The position numbers were made by a program, and so were the translations under genes. A DNA stretch of 64,000 bases from CBDCYS01 sp965226185. Its GTDB lineage: Bacteria > Acidobacteriota > Terriglobia > Bryobacterales > UBA6623. Positions 1 to 7,980 of this stretch are shown here, one piece after another (the stretch's first letter is position 1; each line of letters opens with the position of its first letter). Location of the stretch: the NCBI GenBank assembly GCA_965226185.1, contig CBDDCT010000007.1, positions 2,604,001-2,668,000 on the forward strand, in the 5' to 3' direction. The notes under the pieces are model-generated. The model was not told where the DNA came from. It made no database searches and saw only the letters and a list, made by a program, of their open reading frames with translations.

Positions 1-2
1 AG

Positions 3-536
3 GTCAAGCCGTGGCAGCAGCGCCGCACTGACATGCAGGACGTCTGCACAAGCTGCCACGGTCCCGAGTGGGTCGGCAACTGGTACGAGCAATATGACTC
101 CGCCGTCGAGCTCTACAACAATAAGTTTGGGCGGCCAGCCACGGAACTCTATCAGTTAGCGCGTTCGACCGGTCTGCTAACGGACATCGAGTTTGATGAG
201 GAAATCGAGTTCACTTACTTTTTCCTGTGGCACCATGAGGGCCGCAGAGCGCGCCACGGCGTCGCGATGATGGGTCCCGACTACACCCAGTGGCATGGGT
301 TTTTTGAGGTCGCCCACCGTTTCTACATGGAGTTCATCCCGCAACTCAGGGAAGTCATTACACACGGCAGGCAGGCCGGCGGGCCCAAGGCCGCCGCGGC
401 ACGCCAACTGCAAGCAAAACTTCAGGAAGTGCTCGACTCCGACTATCACAAATGGTTCAGCGGAAAGATGAGCGCCTCGGAGCGCGCCGCGCGCAAACGG
501 GCCGCCGAGGAATTCAAGAAGAGGTACGCACAGTAA
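3..536 (+). CDS. HAO-like multihaem cytochrome c, C-terminal part (5' end outside window)
   Basis: The frame is open from the first bases, so only the C-terminal ~177 residues are seen. One haem site CTSCH lies at visible residues 15-19, preceded by an R-x-x-M segment, and followed by a Tyr/Trp/His-rich helical region with FFLWHHEGRRARHG and MMGPDY. This arrangement matches the C-terminal end of the hydroxylamine oxidoreductase (HAO) family of octahaem cytochromes, which act in the periplasm and interconvert nitrogen compounds; some members are thought to reduce nitrite. The TAA stop overlaps the ATG of the next gene (TAATG), so it is translationally coupled to napD. The link with nitrate reductase suggests nitrite reduction, but that is inference. 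Haem count and the catalytic tyrosine cannot be checked because the N-terminal part is missing. Confidence 0.7.
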   Translation, partial: VKPWQQRRTDMQDVCTSCHGPEWVGNWYEQYDSAVELYNNKFGRPATELYQLARSTGLLTDIEFDEEIEFTYFFLWHHEGRRARHGVAMMGPDYTQWHGFFEVAHRFYMEFIPQLREVITHGRQAGGPKAAAARQLQAKLQEVLDSDYHKWFSGKMSASERAARKRAAEEFKKRYAQ

Positions 537-823
537 TGCCGATATCAGGAATCCTGCTGAGTTGCCAACGCGAGAAAATCCACATCATCGAGGATGCGAT
601 TCGGTCCCGGCCACACTCAGACGTTTGTTCGGTAGACGGCAGCGCGGTCGCCGTTGTGACCGACACAGAGAGCCTCGAAGAAGACCGGCAAGAAGTGGAG
701 GCTTTGGGAGCGCTGCCCGGGGTTCTGCTGAGCAACATCGTTTTCACCAACCTGGAGGATGTGGCTGAAAAGCCTCCGCGAACCGCATTCGGCTTCGGGA
801 TACGCGAGGGGGCCGTGACATGA
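536..823 (+). CDS. napD: NapD-like chaperone of periplasmic nitrate reductase
   Basis: A 95-residue protein beginning MPISGILLSC. The start is the ATG that overlaps the stop of the upstream cytochrome, rather than an upstream ATG inside that gene, because NapD proteins begin with this short S-G-I-L strand. Further family features are a central acidic segment ETESLEEDRQEV and the LPGVLLSNIVFTNLED strand near residues 62-77, a ferredoxin-like fold. NapD binds the Tat signal peptide of NapA in the cytoplasm and delays export until cofactor is loaded. Its end overlaps the napA start by four bases (ATGA), which supports one operon and coupled translation. Length is close to the usual 85-110 residues. 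Confidence 0.85.
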   Translation: MPISGILLSCQREKIHIIEDAIRSRPHSDVCSVDGSAVAVVTDTESLEEDRQEVEALGALPGVLLSNIVFTNLEDVAEKPPRTAFGFGIREGAVT

Positions 824-3162
824 CCCAAAGCCGCCGCGATTTTGTCAAAGACATGGCCGCCGCCTGGACGGTCTCCGTGATGGGGGCGCTGTTGAGCGGT
901 TGCGGTTCCGAACAGGACGCGGGGGCGGCCGCCGCAATTCTGAGCGATCCCGAAATCACCTGGAGCAAAGCGCCGTGCCGATTCTGCGGGGTCGGATGCG
1001 GAGTCATGGTCGGCGTGCGGGAAGGGAAAGTCGTCGCCGTCGCCGGTGATAAACAGAGTCCGGTTAACCTCGGGCTTCTCTGCGCGAAAGGTTATCACCT
1101 GCCGGCAATCCTCTACGGCAAGGACCGGCTCACCAAACCATTGATTCGCCGCAACGGGGAATTGGAAGAAACATCGATGGACGAAGCTCTGGACTTTGTC
1201 GCGGAGCGTTTCAAGGCCATCATCGAAGAGCACGGCAAAGACTCCATTGCGGTTTACGGTTCAGGGCAGTGGACCATCCAAGACGGCTACGCCGCGTCGA
1301 AATGGATGCGCGCCGGCATTGGCTCCAACAACATCGAAGCCAACGCTCGCCTGTGCATGGCCAGTGCCGTCACTGGATTCCTGACGACCTTTGGCAAGGA
1401 CGAGCCGATGGGTTGCTACGACGACTTCGAGAAAGGAGACGTGTTTGTTTTTTGGGGCAACAACATGGCCGAGAACCATCCGGTGCTGTTCTCGCGTATC
1501 TCGAAGAGAAAGGAGCGGGTCCCTCAAGTCAAACTGATCGACATCGCAACCCGCCGGACGCGGACCACCGAGGCGTCCGATCTCTACCTCGAGATTCAGC
1601 CCCAATCTGATCTGGCCCTCGCCAACGCCATTGCTCATGAGATCGTCAACAACGACTGGGTGAACGACGAATTTGTAGGCAAACACTGCCTGTTCAAGAA
1701 AGGCGAGGAAGATATCGGGTACGGATTGAGGGGCGCTAGCGCCCCGAACCCGATGACCAACGAGCAGATTGGCTTTGAAGAGTACAAGCGCTTTCTCGCG
1801 AAGTACACTCCTGAGTACGCGGCCGGGGTCTGCGGCATCGATGCGGCGCGGATCCGCGAAGTAGCGGCGCTCTACGGAGACAAAAACAAGCGAGTGGTAA
1901 GCCTGTGGTGCATGGGGATGAACCAGCACACGCGCGGCACCTGGATCAACAACCTCGTCTACAACCTGCATCTGCTTACCGGCAAGATCTCCGAGCCCGG
2001 GAACGGGCCTTTCTCCTTGACCGGGCAGCCGTCGGCTTGCGGAACCGTTCGTGAAGTCGGCACTCTGACGCACGCGCTGCCCGGCGGCCGCCGCGTGGAC
2101 AACCCTGAGCACCGCGCGTTCGCCGCGAAGGTCTGGGACGTTCCTGTTGAAACATTGGCGGCGGAGCCGTCGATGCACACGATGGCAATGTTTCGCAATC
2201 TGGCGACAGGCAAACTGAAAGGGATTCTCATCCAGGTGACGAATCCGCTGGTGACGTTGCCGGATTTGAGCTTCTTCCAAGAGGGCATCGCCGAACACAA
2301 ACCCTTCATCGTCGTCTCCGACGTCTACCCTACTCCAACGACCCGGATCGCCGACGTTGTGCTTCCGGCCGCCATGTGGGTGGAACGCGAGGGTTGCTTC
2401 GGAAACAGTGAACGGCGCACGCAACAGTGGAACCAGCTTGTCGATCCTCCGGGCGAGTCCATGGCGGACTCGGGCCAGATCGTCGAAATCGCGCGGCGCA
2501 TGGGATACGGCAAGTTGTTCCCGTGGGAGAGCGAACAGGAGCAGGCTCGGGGCCTTTACGAAGAGTACCGCGGGTTCACCCTGGGAGTCGGCAAAGACGT
2601 AGCAACCTACGACGAGTTGAAGCAGACGCGAGGCATGCGCTGGCCCGTGGTCAAGGGCCGGGAAACCCGCTGGCGTTACCGCGAAGGCTATGACCCCTAT
2701 GTCGAAGAGGGCAAAGGTTACGCCTTTTACGGCAATCATTCGCTGGGGGACCGCGCGGTTGTCTGGCGGCGGCCCTATCAGCCCCCGCCCGAGGCGCCCG
2801 ACGAGGAATATCCGTTTTGGTTGACGACGGGACGTGTCCTTGAGCACTGGCACACGGGTTCGATGACCCGCCGTATCGAACAGCTTCATCAGGCGGTTCC
2901 GGAAGCCTATGTCGAGTTTCATCCCGAGGACGCCCGTCAGCTTGGCGTCAGCAATGGAGTGCATGTAAAAGTCGTATCGAGACGAGGTGAGCTCACCCTC
3001 AAGGCCTCGGTGCGGAAGCGCGGTATTCCGCAACAGGGATCCCTGTTCATCCCGTTTTTTGACGAGTCTTTGCTCGTCAACGTGCTGACGCTCGACGCGC
3101 ATTGTCCCATCTCAAAGCAGCCGGACTACAAGAAATGCGCCGTGCGTGTGGAGACGGTGTGA
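820..3162 (+). CDS. napA: Periplasmic nitrate reductase catalytic subunit NapA
   Basis: A 780-residue molybdopterin oxidoreductase. Residues 4-9 (SRRDFV) form a Tat motif and Cys28 follows a hydrophobic stretch, so export is clear and lipidation possible. The 4Fe-4S cluster is bound by Cys53, Cys56, Cys60 and Cys88 (C-x2-C-x3-C-x27-C), with Lys90 in the usual electron-transfer position. The segment NARLCMASAVTGF places the molybdenum-ligand cysteine at residue 179, and DEPMGCYDD follows, both NapA hallmarks. It reduces nitrate to nitrite in the periplasm with bis-MGD cofactor. The start overlaps napD and the stop overlaps the next cytochrome gene. moaC and moeA for its cofactor are at 56.6-58.3 kb. 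No napC, napG or napH is visible, so the electron donor lies elsewhere. Confidence 0.95.
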   Translation: MTQSRRDFVKDMAAAWTVSVMGALLSGCGSEQDAGAAAAILSDPEITWSKAPCRFCGVGCGVMVGVREGKVVAVAGDKQSPVNLGLLCAKGYHLPAILYGKDRLTKPLIRRNGELEETSMDEALDFVAERFKAIIEEHGKDSIAVYGSGQWTIQDGYAASKWMRAGIGSNNIEANARLCMASAVTGFLTTFGKDEPMGCYDDFEKGDVFVFWGNNMAENHPVLFSRISKRKERVPQVKLIDIATRRTRTTEASDLYLEIQPQSDLALANAIAHEIVNNDWVNDEFVGKHCLFKKGEEDIGYGLRGASAPNPMTNEQIGFEEYKRFLAKYTPEYAAGVCGIDAARIREVAALYGDKNKRVVSLWCMGMNQHTRGTWINNLVYNLHLLTGKISEPGNGPFSLTGQPSACGTVREVGTLTHALPGGRRVDNPEHRAFAAKVWDVPVETLAAEPSMHTMAMFRNLATGKLKGILIQVTNPLVTLPDLSFFQEGIAEHKPFIVVSDVYPTPTTRIADVVLPAAMWVEREGCFGNSERRTQQWNQLVDPPGESMADSGQIVEIARRMGYGKLFPWESEQEQARGLYEEYRGFTLGVGKDVATYDELKQTRGMRWPVVKGRETRWRYREGYDPYVEEGKGYAFYGNHSLGDRAVVWRRPYQPPPEAPDEEYPFWLTTGRVLEHWHTGSMTRRIEQLHQAVPEAYVEFHPEDARQLGVSNGVHVKVVSRRGELTLKASVRKRGIPQQGSLFIPFFDESLLVNVLTLDAHCPISKQPDYKKCAVRVETV

Positions 3163-3683
3163 AGGGTCTTGCGACAATCCTCGCCTCGATCACCTTCGCC
3201 GTCTGGCTCGCCGCGTGTTCGGCGCCGCTCGAAAGCGGCTGGAACTACCTTGCCGAGTCGCGGGAAGAATGGCGGGCCGTCCGGCGCGCACGCCGCGCCT
3301 ATGATGGCGCACCCCCGGTGATTCCCCACAGTGCCGCCGAACTAGGACGTGAAAAGTGTCTGTCGTGTCACCAGCCGGGAGGCCTGGACAATGAAGAGAG
3401 GGTGGCTCCTGCTCGATCGCATCCGGCGTGGGGCGACTGCCGGCAATGCCACGTTGACCGCTTCACGGACTCGGAGTTTCAGGCGAATCTGTTTGAACCG
3501 CTTTGGTGGCCGGCGGCGGGATCGAGACTCAACGAGATCGCACCGCCGATGATCCCTCATTCGATTCAGAATCGGGAAGATTGCACCCCGTGTCACATCG
3601 CCGCGCAAGCCCATCCGGATCTTCGGGCACGGCACGGCTACCGCCCGAATTGTCTTCAGTGCCACGTGGAGGAGGCGCCCTAG
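3159..3683 (+). CDS. Four-haem NapB-like lipoprotein cytochrome (internal duplication)
   Basis: The GTG at 3159 is chosen: it overlaps the napA stop by four bases, has GGAG five bases upstream, and gives a clean lipoprotein signal ending L-A-A-C (Cys20). The 174-residue product has four CxxCH sites at 67-71, 94-98, 142-146 and 165-169. Each pair is preceded by an A-P-P-[VM]-I-P-H-S block (51-58 and 128-135) and ends in QCHV. NapB, the small electron-transfer subunit of NapA, normally has one such block and two haems, so this looks like a tandem duplication of the NapB core. Role: electron supply to NapA at the outer face of the membrane (inference from position and motif). Downstream the YwiC-like gene starts two bases after the stop. 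Confidence 0.82.
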   Translation: MKGLATILASITFAVWLAACSAPLESGWNYLAESREEWRAVRRARRAYDGAPPVIPHSAAELGREKCLSCHQPGGLDNEERVAPARSHPAWGDCRQCHVDRFTDSEFQANLFEPLWWPAAGSRLNEIAPPMIPHSIQNREDCTPCHIAAQAHPDLRARHGYRPNCLQCHVEEAP

Positions 3684-3684
3684 C

Positions 3685-3865
3685 GTGCCCGACGGCGGCG
3701 CGGCCGGCGTTCGCATGGCCGGCAGCTTATCCGGTGGAAATCCGGTCGCAACCGCCGGCGCCCCCGGCCGTACGGCGCACGACGCGCGGCTGATCCTTTT
3801 TCCCCGGGAGCATGGTTCTTGGGGCATGCTGCTGTTGCCCTTTCTGTCGGCCATGCTGCTGACTA
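3685..3865 (+). pseudogene. YwiC-like membrane protein, 5' part, split by IS630 element
   Basis: GTG-started frame, beginning right after the cytochrome stop, with the family hallmark FPREHGSWGMLLLPFLSA near residue 40. An internal ATG at 3715 is an alternative start. The frame runs into an IS630-type element at 3866. Joining base 3865 to base 4980 (removing the IS and one TA) gives a single open frame of about 298 residues that continues with the 3' part. YwiC of Bacillus subtilis lies beside nitrate respiration genes, which fits this place in a nap operon, but the biochemical role of the family is unknown. Confidence 0.75.
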
Positions 3866-3920
3866 AATATAACGTCATAAGTTATTGCGCATAGTATGCA
3901 GGCTGTGCTCTCATGGGGAA

Positions 3921-4427
3921 ATGAGACCACTTCGCATTGCTGACGCTGAAAACATCGTTCTTGGATTGCAGGATGAGATCCGACGCTCCCTGGATTCCCG
4001 CTACGACCACCGCCTCCACGGCGTGCTGCTGGTGGCCCAAGGAATGACCTGCCCACAGGTGGCCAGGCTGCTGGGCGACGCACCACGGTCGGTGGAATAT
4101 TGGGTGGGTCGTTTCGAGCAGAAAGGCTTGGCGGGCTTGCGCGAGGGAGAGCGGGCCGGGCGGCCCCCGCGGTTGAATGAGCAGCAGCTCGAAGAGATCA
4201 ACGCTGCTCTTCGTCAGACGCCGCGGGAGGCAGGCCTGAGCGGAAATCTATGGGATGGCAAAACGTTGGCGGTCTGGATCGAGCAACAATACGGCATCAC
4301 TGTGGGCGTGCGTCAGTGCCAGCGTCTGTTCCGGCAATTGGGCTTTCGGCTGCGCAAGCCGCGGCCCAAGATCGCTCGCGCCGACGAGGAACAGCAGAAG
4401 ACGCATAAAAAAAACTCCAAGCGCTGA
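3921..4427 (+). CDS. IS630 transposase, N-terminal frame (HTH region)
   Basis: From the ATG at 3921, which follows GGGGAA, about 168 residues. The N-terminal half contains helix-turn-helix segments (VLLVAQGMTCPQVARLLGD, then EYWVGRFEQKGLAGL) that bind the IS ends, followed by a linker and a second HTH-like region. The frame closes at TGA 4425-4427, overlapping the ATG of the catalytic frame. Eight A residues followed by C near the end allow a -1 shift to give the full transposase. Confidence 0.85.
   Translation: MRPLRIADAENIVLGLQDEIRRSLDSRYDHRLHGVLLVAQGMTCPQVARLLGDAPRSVEYWVGRFEQKGLAGLREGERAGRPPRLNEQQLEEINAALRQTPREAGLSGNLWDGKTLAVWIEQQYGITVGVRQCQRLFRQLGFRLRKPRPKIARADEEQQKTHKKNSKR
4409..4415 (+). 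other. Putative -1 programmed frameshift site A AAA AAC
   Basis: The zero frame of the first transposase reads AAA AAC here and is preceded by A, giving the canonical slippery heptamer A AAA AAC. After a one-base backward slip the ribosome reads CTC CAA GCG CTG ATG and enters the catalytic frame 12 bases before its own ATG. Fused product about 359 residues, the normal size of IS630 transposases. A stimulating downstream structure was not examined. Confidence 0.7.
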
Positions 4428-4966
4428 TGGCCGACCCGGCCGTCGACCTTTGGGCCAGCGACGAAGTGCACTTTCAGCAGCACGGCTCGCGTTGTCGGAT
4501 GTGGGTGCCTCCGGAGACGAAGGATCCCATCCTGCTGCATCATCCGACCCGGCGAAGCGTCGGATATTTTGGTGCCGTGCGACTACGCGATGGTCGGTTT
4601 TGGTCTTGTCGCGAGACGGGGAAATTCAATGCCGGGACCTTTTGGGAATTCATGAAGCAACTCCAGCAGGTGAGCCGCATTGGAGGGCGCCGCGTGGCGG
4701 TCATCGCTGACAACGCCAGGTACCACCATGCCCGACTGCACAAAGCGTGGCGCGAGGAAAACGCACCTGGCTTTGAGCTGGATTACTTGCCGCCCTACAG
4801 TCCCGAGTTGAATCCGATCGAGCGAGTCTGGAAGCTGACCCGGCGGCGTTGCCTGCACAACCGCTACTTTGCGACCCTGGAGGAAGTGATCGCAGCTGCG
4901 GAAGCCGAGTTTGCCACGTGGGGCCAGCCGAATGACACGCTGCGCCGACTATGCGCAATTAGTTAA
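4427..4966 (+). CDS. IS630 transposase, catalytic DDE frame
   Basis: A 179-residue frame with the DDE triad: first Asp in DLWASDEVHF (near residue 12), second in VIADNARYHHA, and Glu in LNPIERVWK. The motif YSPELNPIERVWK is diagnostic of IS630 transposases. The stop lies inside the right terminal repeat. Probably translated mainly as a fusion with the upstream frame through the A AAA AAC site; its own ATG overlaps the upstream TGA and could also be used. Confidence 0.9.
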   Translation: MADPAVDLWASDEVHFQQHGSRCRMWVPPETKDPILLHHPTRRSVGYFGAVRLRDGRFWSCRETGKFNAGTFWEFMKQLQQVSRIGGRRVAVIADNARYHHARLHKAWREENAPGFELDYLPPYSPELNPIERVWKLTRRRCLHNRYFATLEEVIAAAEAEFATWGQPNDTLRRLCAIS

Positions 4967-4979
4967 GACGTTGTGTTTA

Positions 4980-5695
4980 GAAGCTTTAGCGTTGCTTTCG
5001 TTCCGGCAATCCTGGCAGCCCTGGCTCTATTTCTCGTGCGCGAACCTCTTCTTGTCCTGGCGCGCCAGAGATTCGTCTGGCTCCAATTCAGGCCCGAAAC
5101 CGGGGTGGCGCGCCGCACGCTGCTGATCGCTTTTTCGGCGCTGCTGTTTTCCGGCTTGTGGCTGATGGCGCTGGTCCCTTTGGTGTGGCTCGTTGGACTG
5201 GCGGCGGCAGCCTTCGTTTTGACCGGAACGTCCGTCTACGTGGCTTTCCGGAATTGGCAACGCTCCGCCCTGATGCAGATCATCGGCGCCGCCGGACTTT
5301 CGGGCTCAGCCGTGCTGGCTTACCTGGCTGGGGGGCTTGCTCCCGACCGAACATTGTTCCTTTTGTGGATCGTGCATGTAGTACACAGCACCGGCTCGGT
5401 ACTCACCGTGCACGCCCGCATCGAGGCCAGGAGGGGACCCGGGGGAAGCGCGGGAAAACACATCAAAGCCGCGGTTACTTGGCAGATCGCGCAAGCGACG
5501 TTTGCCGCCACTCTTTTGGCGTTCGGCGAAGTGTTGTTGGCGGTTGCGCTGGCAGCCCCTTTGTGCCTCCACTCCTTGGACCTGGCAAGACTCACCAAGT
5601 CGGCGTTTCGAAAGACGCCCCTCAAGAAAGTCGGCTTCCGCGAACTGGGTGTCAGCATGAGCTTTTCGGTGCTTGTTCTGGTAGCGCTGTGGTAG
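4980..5695 (+). pseudogene. YwiC-like membrane protein, 3' part
   Basis: About 238 residues of hydrophobic sequence with several membrane segments (for example FVPAILAALALFLV and LLIAFSALLFSGLWLMALVP), an HVVHSTGSVLTVHARIEAR loop and a hydrophobic C-terminal end. It continues the frame broken at 3865: ACT-AGA-AGC is restored when the IS and one TA are removed. No later mutation is visible in the frame, so the insertion may be recent. A small GTG-started product from within the IS end could be made but would lack the conserved N-terminal motif. Confidence 0.75.
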
Positions 5696-5826
5696 ATGGG
5701 GGCGGTTCCCGCGCCCCTTACCGTCTACACCGGCATTGGCAAGTAAATCAGCCCGAGGCGGTGTTGCCCTGAAGGCTGCTGGCGCCACCCAGCGAAATCT
5801 CTCGAGACGGCTTTTCACACCCCGTT

Positions 5827-6092
5827 GTGGCCAAAGACCGGGAAGGGCAAATCGTCGCGGGCGGCTCGGTGGACGACGTAGGTTTCCAGCAGGGTGTTGA
5901 GGCAGCTACCGTCGCATCCATTCGCGACGAGTTGCGAACACTGCTCCCCGCCGCCGCCGGGCAACCGCTGGCCTGCGCGTGGTCAGGCTTTCGCCCCTAT
6001 TGCGAGGACCTGAAACCAGTGGTTGGAGCCGTACCCGCCCGAGAGAATACGTACGTGGCGGCGGGCCACTTCAAGAAGGGCATCATGACCGC
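5827..6092 (+). pseudogene. FAD-dependent amino acid oxidase fragment (ThiO/DAO type)
   Basis: The translated segment reads AKDREGQIVAGGSVDDVGF, then WSGFRPYCEDLKPVVGAVP and YVAAGHFKKGIMTA. These are the substrate-domain and C-terminal FAD-binding motifs of glycine oxidase/D-amino acid oxidase proteins. The N-terminal Rossmann domain is absent upstream and the C-terminal helix is lost: the homology stops at about 6092, where minus-strand SMP-30 sequence begins. It is a remnant with both ends missing, with no convincing start codon. Confidence 0.6.
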
Positions 6093-6350
6093 ATGCCTTC
6101 CCGGCGAACAGACCAGGTGCGTGCTGTCGGGCAGAACTTTATGCCCGTTCGCGCTCGCTTCCAGCCAGGTGGAAGAACGGCCGCCGCGTGTCAGCCGGAT
6201 CACCTTGTTCCGTTCGCTGAAGTACAAGTTGCCTTCTTAGTCGAACACCGGGCCTTCGGTGAAGTGATCGGCGCGGACGACTTCGACTGGCTGGAGACCG
6301 CTTTGCGCCAGAGCGCAGACGGCAACCATGGCGAAGGCGATAGGCTTCAT
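6093..6350 (-). pseudogene. SMP-30/gluconolactonase-like gene fragment with in-frame stop
   Basis: From ATG 6350 the product begins with a signal peptide (MKPIAFAMVAVCALAQS) and then HFTEGPVFD, the SMP-30/gluconolactonase N-terminal motif with its metal-binding Glu. The next codon is TAA where the family has an aromatic residue, and the same frame continues EGNLYFSERNKVIRLT and ANGHKVLPDSTHLVC. The gene stops abruptly at ~6093, fused tail-to-tail to the oxidase fragment. It follows the sulfatase by 39 bases in the same direction, so it was once its operon partner. Sugar lactone hydrolysis would have been the role. Confidence 0.65.
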
Positions 6351-6388
6351 CTGGATCAGGATGGCCGCTGACGCGGCGTGCCGTTCCC

Positions 6389-7822
6389 CTACTTGAGGCG
6401 GGAGGCGTACTCGGGACGCTTCTTCCACTCCTCGAAGTAAGGCTCGTACTCTTTGAGAGTCATCCAGAACCTTGGCTCGGATTCAGAGGCGTCGGCCTCT
6501 CCTTCGGGATAGTCCTGACCAGCCACGCTAGCGTCGACCGATTGGGTCCAAGCCTCCAGGGCCTCTTGCAGACGAGCGGCAACCTCCGGCTGCTGCCCGG
6601 CGAGGTTCTGAGTCTCGGTGGGATCATCTACCAGGTCGTAGAGCTCGTACTCCCCCTTGGCCAGATCCTGCGTCAGCAGTTTGTATTCGTTGTCGATCAG
6701 GGCCGCTTTTCCCAGGTGGCGAAACGGGATGGGTTTCTCGCGGCGTTGTTGTTCTTCCGCAAAAAGCGGAGTGAGGCTAACGCCGTCCCGCGGCGATAAC
6801 ATCACCGACTCGGGCAACCCAATGACGGCCGCCAAAGTCGGGAAGATGTCCATCGTAGCCGCCGGATACGACGTCACCCGGGCTTGGGGCATCCCGCCAG
6901 GCCACTCGATGATCGCGGGGACGCGCAGGCCGCCCTCGTAGACGCTGCCCTTGAAGCCGCGCAGGCCGCCGACTGTTTCAGGTTCGATGTTGGGCAGTCC
7001 GCCGTTGTCACTGCAGAACCAAAACAGCGTGTTCTCTTCGATCGCTAGCTCCCGCAGCCCTTGCCGCAGCGCTCCGATGCTGCGATCCATGGCGACCAGC
7101 TCGCCATAGTGGTGTTGCGACCGCTCGTCCAATTCCAGAAACACCGCCCTGTCTTCCTCCGCGGCCACGAAGGGACTGTGCGGCGTCCCGTACCAAATCA
7201 CCGTGAAGAAAGGCCGCTCGGCCCGCGACTGCTTGCGGATGAACTCGAGCGCTTCGGCGACGATGATCTCCGAAGAGTCCCCCTCGAACTCCTCGAACCG
7301 GCCTTTCCGGCTCATGATCGGATTGCGGTCGAAGAAGTTGGTGACCGAGAGCCATTCCTCGAATCCGAACTCTCCCGGGTTGTGGTCGTCGCTGCTGAAG
7401 ATCGGCACACCGGGTCCGCGCAGTCCGTTCAGGTGCCACTTGCCGAAGTGACCGGTCGCATAGCCGGCGTCCCGCAGCGCCTGGGCGACGGTTCGCTCCT
7501 GCCTTCGCAATGCAAAACCATGGTTCTCCACGCCTCCTCGGTCGTTGAATCGCCCAGTCATCACGCTGGCACGGGTCGGCGAGCAATTGGGAGCGCCGGC
7601 GTAGAAACGATCGAAGCGCAGTCCGTTCGCCGCCATCGCATCCAGGTTGGGGGTTTTCAGAACGGGATGGTTGTAGTACCCGGTCTGCCCCCATCCCATG
7701 TCATCGGCCATCACCAGGATGATGTTGGGAGGAGCGGCCTGTTCGGGGCTTGGAGTTTCATCGGCACAGTTCAGAAGAGATGCGCCGAGGATCACAGCTA
7801 GGGCATGGATTGGAATCTTCAT
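6389..7822 (-). CDS. Sulfatase (arylsulfatase family), lipoprotein
   Basis: A 477-residue protein. ATG 7822 is preferred over an upstream ATG because it starts directly with a lipoprotein signal (Cys19 in LLNC). Metal-binding Asp40-Asp41 are in ILVMADDMGWG. The sulfatase signature NCSPTRASVMTGR contains Cys80-x-Pro-x-Arg84, where Cys80 would be converted to formylglycine. Further motifs are GKWHLNG and CSDNGG, with a C-terminal subdomain ending near the membrane-distal side. It hydrolyses sulfate esters, probably of sulfated polysaccharides, outside the cytoplasm; the substrate is unknown. Cytoplasmic maturation by a formylglycine-generating or anSME enzyme would be needed and none is visible in the window. 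The neighbours on both sides in the same strand are broken genes. Confidence 0.9.
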   Translation of the reverse strand: MKIPIHALAVILGASLLNCADETPSPEQAAPPNIILVMADDMGWGQTGYYNHPVLKTPNLDAMAANGLRFDRFYAGAPNCSPTRASVMTGRFNDRGGVENHGFALRRQERTVAQALRDAGYATGHFGKWHLNGLRGPGVPIFSSDDHNPGEFGFEEWLSVTNFFDRNPIMSRKGRFEEFEGDSSEIIVAEALEFIRKQSRAERPFFTVIWYGTPHSPFVAAEEDRAVFLELDERSQHHYGELVAMDRSIGALRQGLRELAIEENTLFWFCSDNGGLPNIEPETVGGLRGFKGSVYEGGLRVPAIIEWPGGMPQARVTSYPAATMDIFPTLAAVIGLPESVMLSPRDGVSLTPLFAEEQQRREKPIPFRHLGKAALIDNEYKLLTQDLAKGEYELYDLVDDPTETQNLAGQQPEVAARLQEALEAWTQSVDASVAGQDYPEGEADASESEPRFWMTLKEYEPYFEEWKKRPEYASRLK

Positions 7823-7869
7823 CTTCTGAAAAAGGTAGTGAGGGAGCGCGCGCCACGCTGGCCGATGGG

Positions 7870-7980
7870 TCACTTCACGGCGCGAATGCGGTGGTTCTCG
7901 CTGTCACCAATATACACGACCCCTTGACTGTCCACGAACACACCGTGGGGGCCGCGGCACGCCCGAGTACGGACGAACCA
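7870..7980 (-). pseudogene. NHL-repeat protein, 3' end fragment
   Basis: On the minus strand the segment reads GPHGVFVDSQGVVYIGDSEN and ends HRIRAVK followed by TGA, the typical last NHL beta-propeller blade of secreted acidobacterial proteins. Only about 36 codons remain and no upstream blades are found. It lies 47 bases upstream of the sulfatase start, so it was probably the preceding gene of that operon before a deletion. Confidence 0.6.

Larger units (their letters stand above)
3866..4977 (+). mobile_element. IS630-family insertion sequence
   Basis: A 1112 bp element with imperfect terminal inverted repeats of about 30 bp: the left end reads AATATAACGTCATAAGTTAT and the right end, reversed, reads AACACAACGTCTTAACTAAT, and both continue into TGCGCATAGT. 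It is flanked by TA at 3864-3865 and at 4978-4979, the target duplication expected of the IS630/Tc1-mariner group. It carries two overlapping transposase frames joined by a slippery A-run. It interrupts the YwiC-like gene in the sense orientation. Confidence 0.93.

Noticed and set aside
1261..3102. Long minus-strand frame opposite napA
   Set aside because: It is the antisense shadow of napA; napA has full motif support and correct signals.
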